From NCBI GenBank assembly GCA_964602475.1, contig CAZRRN010000027.1:1-40185 (forward strand): a stretch of DNA of 40,185 nucleotides, in the 5' to 3' direction. The position numbers were made by a program, and so were the translations under genes. How positions within the stretch are numbered: position 1 is the first letter of the stretch; each line of letters begins with the position of its first letter. The DNA comes from SZUA-448 sp964602475. GTDB taxonomy: Bacteria > Bacillota > Clostridia > Lachnospirales > Lachnospiraceae. Of this stretch, positions 33,042 to 40,185 are shown one piece after another. Below the pieces are notes generated by a model. That model saw only the letters and a program-made list of their open reading frames with translations, was not told where the DNA came from and ran no database searches.

Positions 33042-33710
33042 ATGATCATTACAGAGAATGTTGAAAAAGGTTTTCCACTCGGTGACGGAAACATATTCAC
33101 GGCACTCACGAATGTAAATATCGAGGTACCGGAACATGCGCTGACTGTTCTGAAGGGTCGTTCAGGTTCAGGAAAAACGACCTTGATGAATATTTTGGGG
33201 GCACTGGATCTTCCCACCTCCGGCCGTGTACTGTTCGACGGAACCGATTTGACTGCGGTTACAGAGAAGGAAAGGGAGCTTTTACGGCGCAGAAGCATCG
33301 GCTATGTATTTCAGGCAGTGGCTCTGATTCCGATGATGACGGCATTTGAAAATGTTGATTATGCTCTGCGTCTGGCAAACTATCAGGGAGATCGGAATGC
33401 ACGGGTAAGGGAGTGTCTGAGCTTGGTTGGATTGTCCGAACGAACGGCACATTTTCCACAGGAAATGTCCGGAGGAGAGCAGCAGCGGGTTGCAATCGCC
33501 AGGGCAATTGCTCACAAACCAAAGGTAATCTTTGCCGATGAACCGACAGGAGAGCTGGACAGCCAGACCGGACTACAGGTCATGAAGATACTGAAAGAGC
33601 TGATTTCTGCAGAAGGAGCGACCATTGTTATCACTACACATGATCCGAAACTGATGGAGGTTGGGGATGCGGTATATGAGCTGAAGGATGGAAAGGCAGA
33701 AAGACAGTGA
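33042..33710 (+). CDS. ABC transporter ATPase (LolD/MacB-type), first subunit
   Basis: The 222-residue ATPase powers the permease encoded just upstream. It has Walker A GRSGSGKT (39-46), signature MSGGEQQRVAIARA, Walker B VIFADEPTGELD and the switch His in ITTHD, all intact. I chose ATG 33042, with AAGGA at 33031-33035; a TTG at 33006 overlaps the permease end and lacks a ribosome-binding site. The gap to the permease stop is 22 bases. Its 3' end overlaps the possible start of the second ATPase by 23 bases. Confidence 0.88.
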   Translation: MIITENVEKGFPLGDGNIFTALTNVNIEVPEHALTVLKGRSGSGKTTLMNILGALDLPTSGRVLFDGTDLTAVTEKERELLRRRSIGYVFQAVALIPMMTAFENVDYALRLANYQGDRNARVRECLSLVGLSERTAHFPQEMSGGEQQRVAIARAIAHKPKVIFADEPTGELDSQTGLQVMKILKELISAEGATIVITTHDPKLMEVGDAVYELKDGKAERQ

Positions 33711-34650
33711 TACGGGAGACAGCGATACAGAAAGGTTTGAGGTACCGAGTGTGGATAACGGATATATGGTCGAATGCGAAAATCTGGTAAAAATATATAA
33801 AACAAAAGACATTGAGGTTATGGCACTTCAGGGACTTGATCTTAAAGTTGAACGAGGTGAGCTTCTGGCTGTTATCGGTAACAGCGGCAGCGGAAAATCC
33901 ACTTTCTTAAATATGCTGGGAGGACTTGACCGTCCTTCTGCGGGAAAGCTGTATGTAGACGGAAAAGACCTGTTTCACATGACAGAAAAGGAACTGGTAC
34001 AGTATAAACAGTCAACAGTTGGTTTTGTGTGGCAGAACAATGCAAGAAATCTTTTTCCGTATCTGACAGCCAGACAGAATGTTGAGCTTCCGATGCTGTT
34101 TACTTCAGAGAATAAAAGAGCAGAACGTGCAATGGAATTGATGGAGCTGGTTGGAATTGAACATCGGAAGAACAGTCGGCTAAGTCAGATGTCGGGTGGG
34201 GAACAGCAGAGGGTTGCGATTGCGATAGCCCTGGCGAATCGACCGAGACTTCTTCTGGCAGACGAACCAACCGGGTCAGTAGATGGAAAAACCTCAGAAA
34301 ATCTGCTGGAGGTGTTCCGAAGACTGAACCGGGAGCTTGGATTGACAATCATTATCGTTACGCATGATAACCAGCTTGCCAATCGGGTCAATCGTGTTGT
34401 TCTGATCAGAGACGGAAAGACCAGCAGTGAACGGATTATGAAACAGAGCTATGCAGAAAGCCTGAAAAAGGTCAGCGGATTTGACCAGGCAGCCGAGAGC
34501 CATGACGAATATGCTATTCTGGATCGCGCCGGGCGGCTGCAGCTTCCGAGGGAACTGCTTGAGGCAGCAGGAGTGACAGACAACAAAGTTAAGCTTACAA
34601 TGAAGGACGGAGCGATTGTCCTTACAAAACCGGAGGAGGAAGAAGTGTGA
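33688..34650 (+). CDS. ABC transporter ATPase, second subunit, with AbrB-like C-terminal tail
   Basis: The up to 320-residue ATPase has Walker A GNSGSGKS (64-71), signature MSGGEQQRVAIAIA, Walker B LLLADEPTGSVD and the switch His in VTHDN. After the ATPase fold (about residue 255) comes a tail of about 50 residues. Its part ILDRAGRLQLPRELLEAAGV followed by KVKLTMKDGAIVLTKP resembles a SpoVT/AbrB swapped-hairpin unit. The start is uncertain: ATG 33688 overlaps the previous gene and has GAAGG too close to it. GTG 33751 has GAGG (33739-33742) with an 8-base spacer, and ATG 33766 is also possible. Its stop overlaps the rhamnulokinase start by 4 bases. Confidence 0.85.
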   Translation: MERQKDSDTGDSDTERFEVPSVDNGYMVECENLVKIYKTKDIEVMALQGLDLKVERGELLAVIGNSGSGKSTFLNMLGGLDRPSAGKLYVDGKDLFHMTEKELVQYKQSTVGFVWQNNARNLFPYLTARQNVELPMLFTSENKRAERAMELMELVGIEHRKNSRLSQMSGGEQQRVAIAIALANRPRLLLADEPTGSVDGKTSENLLEVFRRLNRELGLTIIIVTHDNQLANRVNRVVLIRDGKTSSERIMKQSYAESLKKVSGFDQAAESHDEYAILDRAGRLQLPRELLEAAGVTDNKVKLTMKDGAIVLTKPEEEEV

Positions 34651-36047
34651 AATATTATCTTGCTGTGGATCTGGGAGCTTCCAGCGGACGATTGATTCTG
34701 GGCTCTGTACTGGAAGGACGAATCGAAATAGAAGAAATTCACCGGTTTACGAACGGAATGGAGAAACGGTGCGGACATTTATGCTGGAATTATGAAAAAC
34801 TATTTGACGAGATATGTAAAGGTATGAGAAAATGTTTTGAGCAGAACCAAATCCCGGTTTCAATGGCGATTGATACCTGGGGAGTTGATTTTGTTCTTCT
34901 GGATGCGGAAGGAAAGCCGGTCGGACTTCCGGTCGGATATCGTGACGGACGGACGGCGGGGATGGAAGAAGAACTGTCAAAGTATATTAAACCGGAGCCT
35001 CTGTATGCTAGAACAGGAATTCAGAAGGCGGTTTATAACACGATTTATCAGCTGCTGGCACTGCAGAGAGAAGCTCCCGAACAGCTTGCGGCAGCCGATT
35101 GTCTGCTTATGACTCCACAGTATTTTGACTACCTGCTGACCGGAAGAAAAACATGTGAATATACAGTGGCAAGTACAACTCAGCTTCTGGCTCCCATGGA
35201 GAAAACATGGGATTACGAGCTGCTCTCGCTGCTTGGAATCCCAGAGAAAATCATGAGAAAGCCGGAACTCCCAGGAACATTTATAGGACAGTTGTCTCCG
35301 AACATTGCGGAGCGGGTCGGTTTTCAGTGCAGAGTGCTGCATGCAGCTTCTCATGATACCGCATCAGCGATAATGTCTGTACCGGCAACAGCGGACGAAA
35401 GCTATGTATACATCAGCTCCGGAACCTGGTCGCTGATGGGAGTGGAACGTAAGAAGCCGGATCTTTCGGAGAAAAGCCGGATTTGTAATTTTACCAACGA
35501 AGGCGGTTACGAATATCGCTTTCGGTATCTGAAGAACATCATGGGACTCTGGATGATACAGAGTATAAAAAAGGAGCAGAATGACCGTTATTCCTTTGCA
35601 GAGCTTTGCGCGCTTGCCGAAGCGGAACGGGAATATCCCGGCAGGGTGGACATTAACGACAGCCGGTTTCTTGCTCCGAAAAGCATGACAGAGGAGATTC
35701 GCGAAGCACTGAGAGAACAGGCGTATCCTGATCCGAAGAATGACGGTGAACTTGCGGCATGTATTTACCAGAGCCTTGCCGAAAGCTATGCCGATACGAT
35801 AAAGGAGCTTGAAATTCTGACCGGAACGCGGTATGATACAATTCATATTGTCGGTGGCGGAAGTCATGCAGACTATCTGAACAAGCTTACAGAAGAGAAA
35901 ACCGGAAGGAAAGTCATAGCCGGACCTTCAGAAGCGACGGCAATCGGCAATCTGCTTGCACAGATGATAGCAGAGGGAGAATTTGCGACACTGACGGAAG
36001 CACGTACCTGTGTTGCCGCATCAGGAGAATGCAGAAAACAATCATAG
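34647..36047 (+). CDS. rhaB: Rhamnulokinase
   Basis: The 466-residue FGGY-family kinase phosphorylates L-rhamnulose at C1 with ATP in the cytoplasm. The N-terminal YYLAVDLGASSGRLILG phosphate loop, MAIDTWGVDFVLLD, GIQKAVYNTIYQLLAL, the second-domain HDTASAIMSVPA with ISSGTWSLMGVE, and HIVGGGSHADYLNKL are characteristic of RhaB. The length is typical. GTG 34647 follows a GGAGGAGGAAG purine tract and overlaps the ATPase stop as GTGA, so it is translationally coupled to the export cassette. Rhamnose isomerase is not in view; the class II aldolase at 26313 could supply the third step. Confidence 0.92.
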   Translation: MKYYLAVDLGASSGRLILGSVLEGRIEIEEIHRFTNGMEKRCGHLCWNYEKLFDEICKGMRKCFEQNQIPVSMAIDTWGVDFVLLDAEGKPVGLPVGYRDGRTAGMEEELSKYIKPEPLYARTGIQKAVYNTIYQLLALQREAPEQLAAADCLLMTPQYFDYLLTGRKTCEYTVASTTQLLAPMEKTWDYELLSLLGIPEKIMRKPELPGTFIGQLSPNIAERVGFQCRVLHAASHDTASAIMSVPATADESYVYISSGTWSLMGVERKKPDLSEKSRICNFTNEGGYEYRFRYLKNIMGLWMIQSIKKEQNDRYSFAELCALAEAEREYPGRVDINDSRFLAPKSMTEEIREALREQAYPDPKNDGELAACIYQSLAESYADTIKELEILTGTRYDTIHIVGGGSHADYLNKLTEEKTGRKVIAGPSEATAIGNLLAQMIAEGEFATLTEARTCVAASGECRKQS

Positions 36048-36059
36048 GAGGGACGAAGT

Positions 36060-36521
36060 ATGCTGGATAAGGGACTGGAAACAAAGCTGGAAGCAGCCAG
36101 AAAACCAATAAACTGTCTGAAATGCGGAGAAGCATACGTATATAAAAGTCTTGGAGTGTATGAATGTCCGAAATGCGGTTATGTTGAAAAGGATGAATAT
36201 GCACTTGTCCGTGAGTACATTGAAGCAAACGGTGCAGCATCTTCGGTAACGATCTCTGCGGCGACGGGGGTACCAATCGCGCGGATTAATCAGCTGTTGC
36301 GCAACGGAAAGCTTGAAATTCCAAATGAATCTCCTGTTTTTATCAAATGTGAGAATTGTGGTACCGATATCAGGTTCGGGAGATTCTGCCCTGCCTGTGC
36401 AGCCAAACTGTCAGCGCAGCTTCAAGGCGCTTTTGTTGGCTCCGTGGGAGAAACACCAACCCGGTCACAGGAAAAAATGAGATTTCTCAATAAATCGGTA
36501 AGAGACGATAAACGACGCTGA
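36060..36521 (+). CDS. Zinc-ribbon/HTH protein, flagellar-operon YvyF-like
   Basis: The 153-residue protein has an N-terminal zinc ribbon (Cys19, Cys22, Cys36, Cys39). A helix-turn-helix of MerR-like type follows (VTISAATGVPIARINQLLRNGKLEI). A second ribbon (CENCGTDIRFGRFCPAC) and a basic tail complete it. This layout resembles the YvyF/TIGR03826 family, sometimes found in flagellar operons. No flagellar genes are near, so a general DNA- or RNA-binding regulator is equally possible. AGGAGG (36047-36052) lies 7 bases before the ATG. Confidence 0.65.
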   Translation: MLDKGLETKLEAARKPINCLKCGEAYVYKSLGVYECPKCGYVEKDEYALVREYIEANGAASSVTISAATGVPIARINQLLRNGKLEIPNESPVFIKCENCGTDIRFGRFCPACAAKLSAQLQGAFVGSVGETPTRSQEKMRFLNKSVRDDKRR

Positions 36522-36558
36522 ACTCCGGCGTTAAATATAGAAAGAAAGGTAATATAAT

Positions 36559-38190
36559 ATGATTCAGGCAAGCAATATCACCCTGCGTCTCGGAAAGCGT
36601 GCTTTATTCGAAGACGTAAACATTAAATTCACCGAAGGAAACTGTTACGGACTAATCGGAGCTAACGGAGCGGGAAAATCCACATTCTTAAAAATTCTGT
36701 CCGGACAGCTTGAACCGACCAAAGGTGAAGTTATCATTACAAAGGGACAGAGACTTTCCTTCTTACAGCAGGATCATTTCAAATATGATGCATATGACGT
36801 TATGAGTACCGTAATTATGGGAAATATAAGACTCTATGAAATCATGAAAGAAAAAGATGAGATTTATGCGAAGGAAGATTTTACCGAGAAGGACGGTTTA
36901 CGTGCCAGTGAGCTTGAGGCAGAGTTTGCAACGCTGAATGGCTGGGAAGCTGAAGCGGATGCGGCTATTTTACTGAATGGTCTCGGAATTGATACAGAGT
37001 ATCATTATGCCCAGATGAGCGATCTGAACGGAAGTCTGAAGATTAAAGTTCTTCTGGCGCAGGCACTGTTCGGAAATCCGGATATTCTTTTACTTGATGA
37101 GCCGACTAACCATCTGGATCTTGAAGCGATTCGATGGCTGGAGGAATTCCTGATTAATTTTGAAAATACGGTAATCGTGGTATCCCATGACCGTTATTTT
37201 CTGAATAAGGTTTGTACACAGATTGCTGATATTGATTATTCGAAGATTCAGCTGTATGCAGGCAATTACGACTTCTGGTATGAGTCCAGCCAGCTGATGA
37301 TAAAACAGATGAAGGAAGCAAATAAAAAGAAGGAAGAGAAAATCAAAGAACTGCAGGAGTTTATCCAGCGATTCTCGGCAAATGCTTCCAAATCCAAGCA
37401 GGCAACCTCCAGAAAGCGTGCATTGGAGAAAATTGAACTGGATGATATCCGCCCCTCAAGCAGAAAATATCCTTATATCGATTTTCGCCCGAGCCGTGAG
37501 ATCGGGAACGAGGTGCTGACGGTTAGAAATCTGACAAAAACAGTAGAAGGTGTTACTGTACTTGATCATATTTCCTTTGTTGTTGGACGGGAGGATAAAA
37601 TAGCACTGGTTGGTTCCGATACCCTTGCAAGTACAACACTACTCAAGGTTCTTTCCGGAGAGCTCGAACCGGATGAGGGTGAGATAAAGTGGGGAGTAAC
37701 AACGACTCAGGCATATTTTCCGAAAGACAATACTGCTTTATTTGCAGGAGAAGAGAATATCGTGGATTTTCTGATGCCGTTTTCACCGGAGAAGGACGTA
37801 ACCTATGTCAGAGGCTTTATGGGACGAATGCTGTTTGCAGGAGAAGAGGGCTCCAAGAAGGTTAAGGTTCTTTCCGGAGGAGAGCGCGTCAGGGTACTGC
37901 TTTCCAAGATGATGATTATGGGTGCAAATGTACTGCTGCTTGACGAACCGACCAACCATCTGGACATGGAATCAATTACCGCACTGAATAACGGCATGAT
38001 AAAATTTCCGGGAGCGGCAATTTTTACTTCACAGGATCATCAGTTTATTCAAACGATTGCAAACCGGATTATCGAACTTGTACCGGGCGGAATGATTGAT
38101 AAGGTTACGACCTATGATGAATATCTTGACAGTGATGAAATGGCAAGAAAGAGGCAGCTGCTGCAGGTGAACAGTGAAGAAGAAGACTGA
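36559..38190 (+). CDS. ABC-F family ATPase with one degenerate ATP site
   Basis: The 543-residue soluble protein has two ABC domains joined by a charged linker (about 245-325), as in translation-factor ABC-F proteins of the YbiT/YkpA type that act at the ribosomal E site. Domain 1 has a good Walker A GANGAGKS (34-41), Walker B LLLDEPTNHLD and switch His210, but its signature reads LNGSL (156-160) in place of LSGGQ. Domain 2 has a proper LSGGE signature (438-442) and Walker B, but its Walker A reads GSDTLAST (352-359), with Ser358 for Lys, and its switch His is Gln492. The losses all fall on the same composite site. AAAGG lies 9 bases before the ATG. The next gene overlaps by 17 bases. Confidence 0.9.
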   Translation: MIQASNITLRLGKRALFEDVNIKFTEGNCYGLIGANGAGKSTFLKILSGQLEPTKGEVIITKGQRLSFLQQDHFKYDAYDVMSTVIMGNIRLYEIMKEKDEIYAKEDFTEKDGLRASELEAEFATLNGWEAEADAAILLNGLGIDTEYHYAQMSDLNGSLKIKVLLAQALFGNPDILLLDEPTNHLDLEAIRWLEEFLINFENTVIVVSHDRYFLNKVCTQIADIDYSKIQLYAGNYDFWYESSQLMIKQMKEANKKKEEKIKELQEFIQRFSANASKSKQATSRKRALEKIELDDIRPSSRKYPYIDFRPSREIGNEVLTVRNLTKTVEGVTVLDHISFVVGREDKIALVGSDTLASTTLLKVLSGELEPDEGEIKWGVTTTQAYFPKDNTALFAGEENIVDFLMPFSPEKDVTYVRGFMGRMLFAGEEGSKKVKVLSGGERVRVLLSKMMIMGANVLLLDEPTNHLDMESITALNNGMIKFPGAAIFTSQDHQFIQTIANRIIELVPGGMIDKVTTYDEYLDSDEMARKRQLLQVNSEEED

Positions 38191-40063
38191 TTCGGACAAC
38201 AAAATAACCTTCGGTGCCGGCTGTCCGACACCGCTTGGGGTTACGGAATACGGCAAAGAATGGAATTTTGCCGTATCTGTTCCGAATGCAGAAAAATGCT
38301 GTCTGACAATAGTTCCTGAGGGAGAAGAACAGGTAAGCTATGTACTGGATCATTCCTGCCGTACCGGAAATGTTTTTTCCTGCAGGGTTCACGGACTGTC
38401 CGGCAGCCGCTTTACATACAGCTATGAAGCATTTGGAAAGGTATTTTTGGATCCCTATGCAGGCAGAATGGTTGCATGTAAAGAAGGCGGTTACCTGGCT
38501 GCAGCAGTAGCAAATCAGAGATTTGACTGGAAGGAAGACCGCTTTCCGGAACATGATTATAATGATCTGATTCTTTATAAGCTTCATGTACGTGGTTTTA
38601 CCATGGATCACGGATCAGGGGTGAAGCACCGTGGTACCTACCTTGGACTGACTGAAAAACTGAATTATCTGAAAGAGCTTGGCATCAATGCTGTACTTTT
38701 GATGCCTTGTACGGAATTTGATGAACGAATGACGGATGGCAGCTTCGGAGCTCCGAAACTGACAGATCTGATGAAACAAAAGGGTATATTTCAGGAAAAG
38801 CAGGAGGAAGTTCCGGAACAAAAGGTGAATTACTGGGGGTACGGTACAAAGACATATTATTTTGCACCGAAGGCTTCCTATGCTTCAAATCCAGAGTGCG
38901 CTGCGGCAGAGTTTAAAACCATGGTACAGAAATTCCATGCAAATGGAATTGAGGTTCTGATGGAGCTCTCTTTCCTGCCGGAAGTTTCTCCGGGAACAGT
39001 TCTGGATGTACTGCGCTTCTGGGTAACGGAGTATCATGTGGATGGGTTTCGGCTGATTACGGAAAACGCTCCCGGACATTTGCTTGGTACAGATCCTTAT
39101 TTAAGCCGGACAAAGCTGATTATGGATTTCTGGGATACAAAAGCGGTCTACGCGAGGGATGTCACGCCTGTATTTCGTAATCTTGCGGTTTTTAACTACA
39201 GCTTTATGAATACAGCGAGAAGATTTTTAAAGGGGGATGAAGCACAGCTGGTTCCTTTTACGGAGCAGATGCGGCAGAACCCGGAGCGTACTGCCGTAAT
39301 TAACTGCATTACCGATAACAACGGATTTACTCTTTCCGATCTGTATACCTATGATCTGAAGCACAACGAAGCAAACAGGGAAGACAACCGGGATGGCTCC
39401 GATATCAATTACAGCTGGAACTGCGGACAGGAAGGACCGGTCCGTACCAGAAAGATTAACGAGCTTCGAAAACGTATGATGCGGAATGCAATGGCGACGC
39501 TTCTCTTGGCGCAGGGGACTCCAATGCTTCTGAGCGGAGATGAATTCTGTAATACACAGTTTGGAAATAACAACGCATATTGTCAGGACAATGAAACAGG
39601 CTGGTTGAAATGGAATCGCCAAAAAACTGCCATGGAACAGCTTCAGACGACAAAAGCGTTGATTTTACTTCGAAAAGAACATCCGGTTTTTCATAACCCG
39701 ATTGGACTGAAAATGATGGACTATGCTTCAACAGGCTGCCCGGATCTGTCTTATCACGGAGTCAGAGCGTGGTATCCGGACTATTCATACTACAGCCGGA
39801 CGGTGGGAATTCTTTTGAACGGAGCCTATGCACAGACCGAACGCGGGAAATCAGATGCATCCTTTTATCTACTGTATAATATGCACTGGGAAGCACATGA
39901 GTTTGATCTTCCGGAACCGGGAGAAGGGGAATGGCAGCTGATGTTTCTGACCTCGAGCACTGGAGAATGCAGCGGTATTTTGATGGCTGACTGCCGAACA
40001 ATGGTGCTGCAGCCAAGAACAGCCGCTGTTCTGATCCGTAGGAAGAAAAATCTCGGTAAATAA
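38174..40063 (+). CDS. GlgX/isoamylase-like GH13 protein, catalytic residues lost (pseudoenzyme)
   Basis: The 629-residue protein has a CBM48-like N-terminal domain (about 15-100), a GH13 barrel (from about residue 130) and a C-terminal beta-domain. It closely follows glycogen debranching enzymes, for example KHNEANREDNRDG and SWNCGQEGPV. The active site is replaced throughout: DGFRxD reads DGFRLI (Ile295 for the nucleophile), the acid/base Glu is Asp318 in LIMDFWD, and HDGFTL reads NNGFTL (Asn382, Asn383). DVVYNH reads ELSFLP. The frame is intact, so it is probably a glucan-binding or regulatory protein. The GTG 38174 start overlaps the ABC-F gene, with AGGTGA just upstream. Confidence 0.85.
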   Translation: MKKKTDSDNKITFGAGCPTPLGVTEYGKEWNFAVSVPNAEKCCLTIVPEGEEQVSYVLDHSCRTGNVFSCRVHGLSGSRFTYSYEAFGKVFLDPYAGRMVACKEGGYLAAAVANQRFDWKEDRFPEHDYNDLILYKLHVRGFTMDHGSGVKHRGTYLGLTEKLNYLKELGINAVLLMPCTEFDERMTDGSFGAPKLTDLMKQKGIFQEKQEEVPEQKVNYWGYGTKTYYFAPKASYASNPECAAAEFKTMVQKFHANGIEVLMELSFLPEVSPGTVLDVLRFWVTEYHVDGFRLITENAPGHLLGTDPYLSRTKLIMDFWDTKAVYARDVTPVFRNLAVFNYSFMNTARRFLKGDEAQLVPFTEQMRQNPERTAVINCITDNNGFTLSDLYTYDLKHNEANREDNRDGSDINYSWNCGQEGPVRTRKINELRKRMMRNAMATLLLAQGTPMLLSGDEFCNTQFGNNNAYCQDNETGWLKWNRQKTAMEQLQTTKALILLRKEHPVFHNPIGLKMMDYASTGCPDLSYHGVRAWYPDYSYYSRTVGILLNGAYAQTERGKSDASFYLLYNMHWEAHEFDLPEPGEGEWQLMFLTSSTGECSGILMADCRTMVLQPRTAAVLIRRKKNLGK

Positions 40064-40096
40064 GAGACGGATACTGTGAAATCAAAGGGAGAACGT

Positions 40097-40185
40097 ATGT
40101 CAACATTTATCTTAAAAATAATCGCAATGCTCTGTATGCTGATTGATCATATTTCCCGTGTGCTTTGGCCGAGTCAGGTAACAAT
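40097..40185 (+). CDS. TraX-family membrane protein, 5' part only
   Basis: Only 29 codons are in the window. The start STFILKIIAMLCMLIDHISR matches the N-terminal helix of TraX-type proteins, which are multi-spanning membrane proteins that include a pilin N-acetylase; many chromosomal members have unknown substrates. AAGGGAG (40085-40091) lies 5 bases before ATG 40097. The rest lies beyond the right edge. Confidence 0.6.
   Translation, partial: MSTFILKIIAMLCMLIDHISRVLWPSQVT

Overview
The window looks like a chromosomal segment from a gut-type member of the Clostridia, most likely Lachnospiraceae. The grounds are family-level recognition without any database search: a type III glutamine synthetase, proteins resembling DUF6062 and DUF2225, BspA-type leucine-rich repeat lipoproteins, Gram-positive lipoproteins with Thr-Pro linkers, a CIRCE-controlled groESL, GH51 arabinofuranosidase, strong AGGAGG ribosome-binding sites and mid-range GC. 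All clear genes are on the + strand except two (a membrane-anchored trigger-factor-like foldase and an ArsR-type regulator). No phage, insertion sequence, CRISPR array, rRNA or tRNA was seen.

Layout. 1-3010: a left-edge hairpin region, a membrane diguanylate cyclase, a terminator and a YtcJ-type amidohydrolase. 3028-6769: a consensus promoter and a dispersed ~92-bp leader repeat drive a GH26-like glycosidase and a HelD-type ATPase. 6770-11268: an intracellular subtilase, a separately promoted 2TM/Rossmann/RyR-domain protein, a DUF2225 protein and a two-module zinc-finger protein. 11287-13615: CIRCE, promoter, groES, a 245-bp spacer holding a tandem copy of the same leader repeat, groEL and terminator. 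13716-17954: foldase and regulator on the minus strand, then the divergent arabinofuranosidase gene, with matching 11-bp palindromes on the two sides of the shared control region and a duplicated terminator. 18088-26286: DUF624 membrane protein, glycogen branching enzyme, glutamine synthetase, a penicillin-binding-protein-like lipoprotein and a BspA-like lipoprotein. 26313-36047: class II aldolase, a five-gene adaptor/FtsX-permease/ATPase export cassette and rhamnulokinase. 36060-40185: zinc-ribbon regulator, an ABC-F ATPase, a GlgX-like protein and the start of a TraX-family gene.

Together the genes point to plant and host glycan use (arabinan, perhaps mannan, deoxy-sugars), glycogen metabolism, protein quality control and cell-envelope export.

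The most notable points are these. (i) The ABC-F protein has lost every sequence element I could check of one composite ATP site except the Walker B, while keeping the other site. (ii) The gene overlapping it encodes a GH13 debranching-enzyme homologue in which all catalytic residues are replaced. (iii) A structured leader repeat carrying a ribosome-binding site precedes two unrelated genes and is duplicated before groEL. (iv) A compositionally distinct channel-like protein carries a RyR domain. (v) One export ATPase has an AbrB-like tail, and its neighbour is a double adaptor protein.
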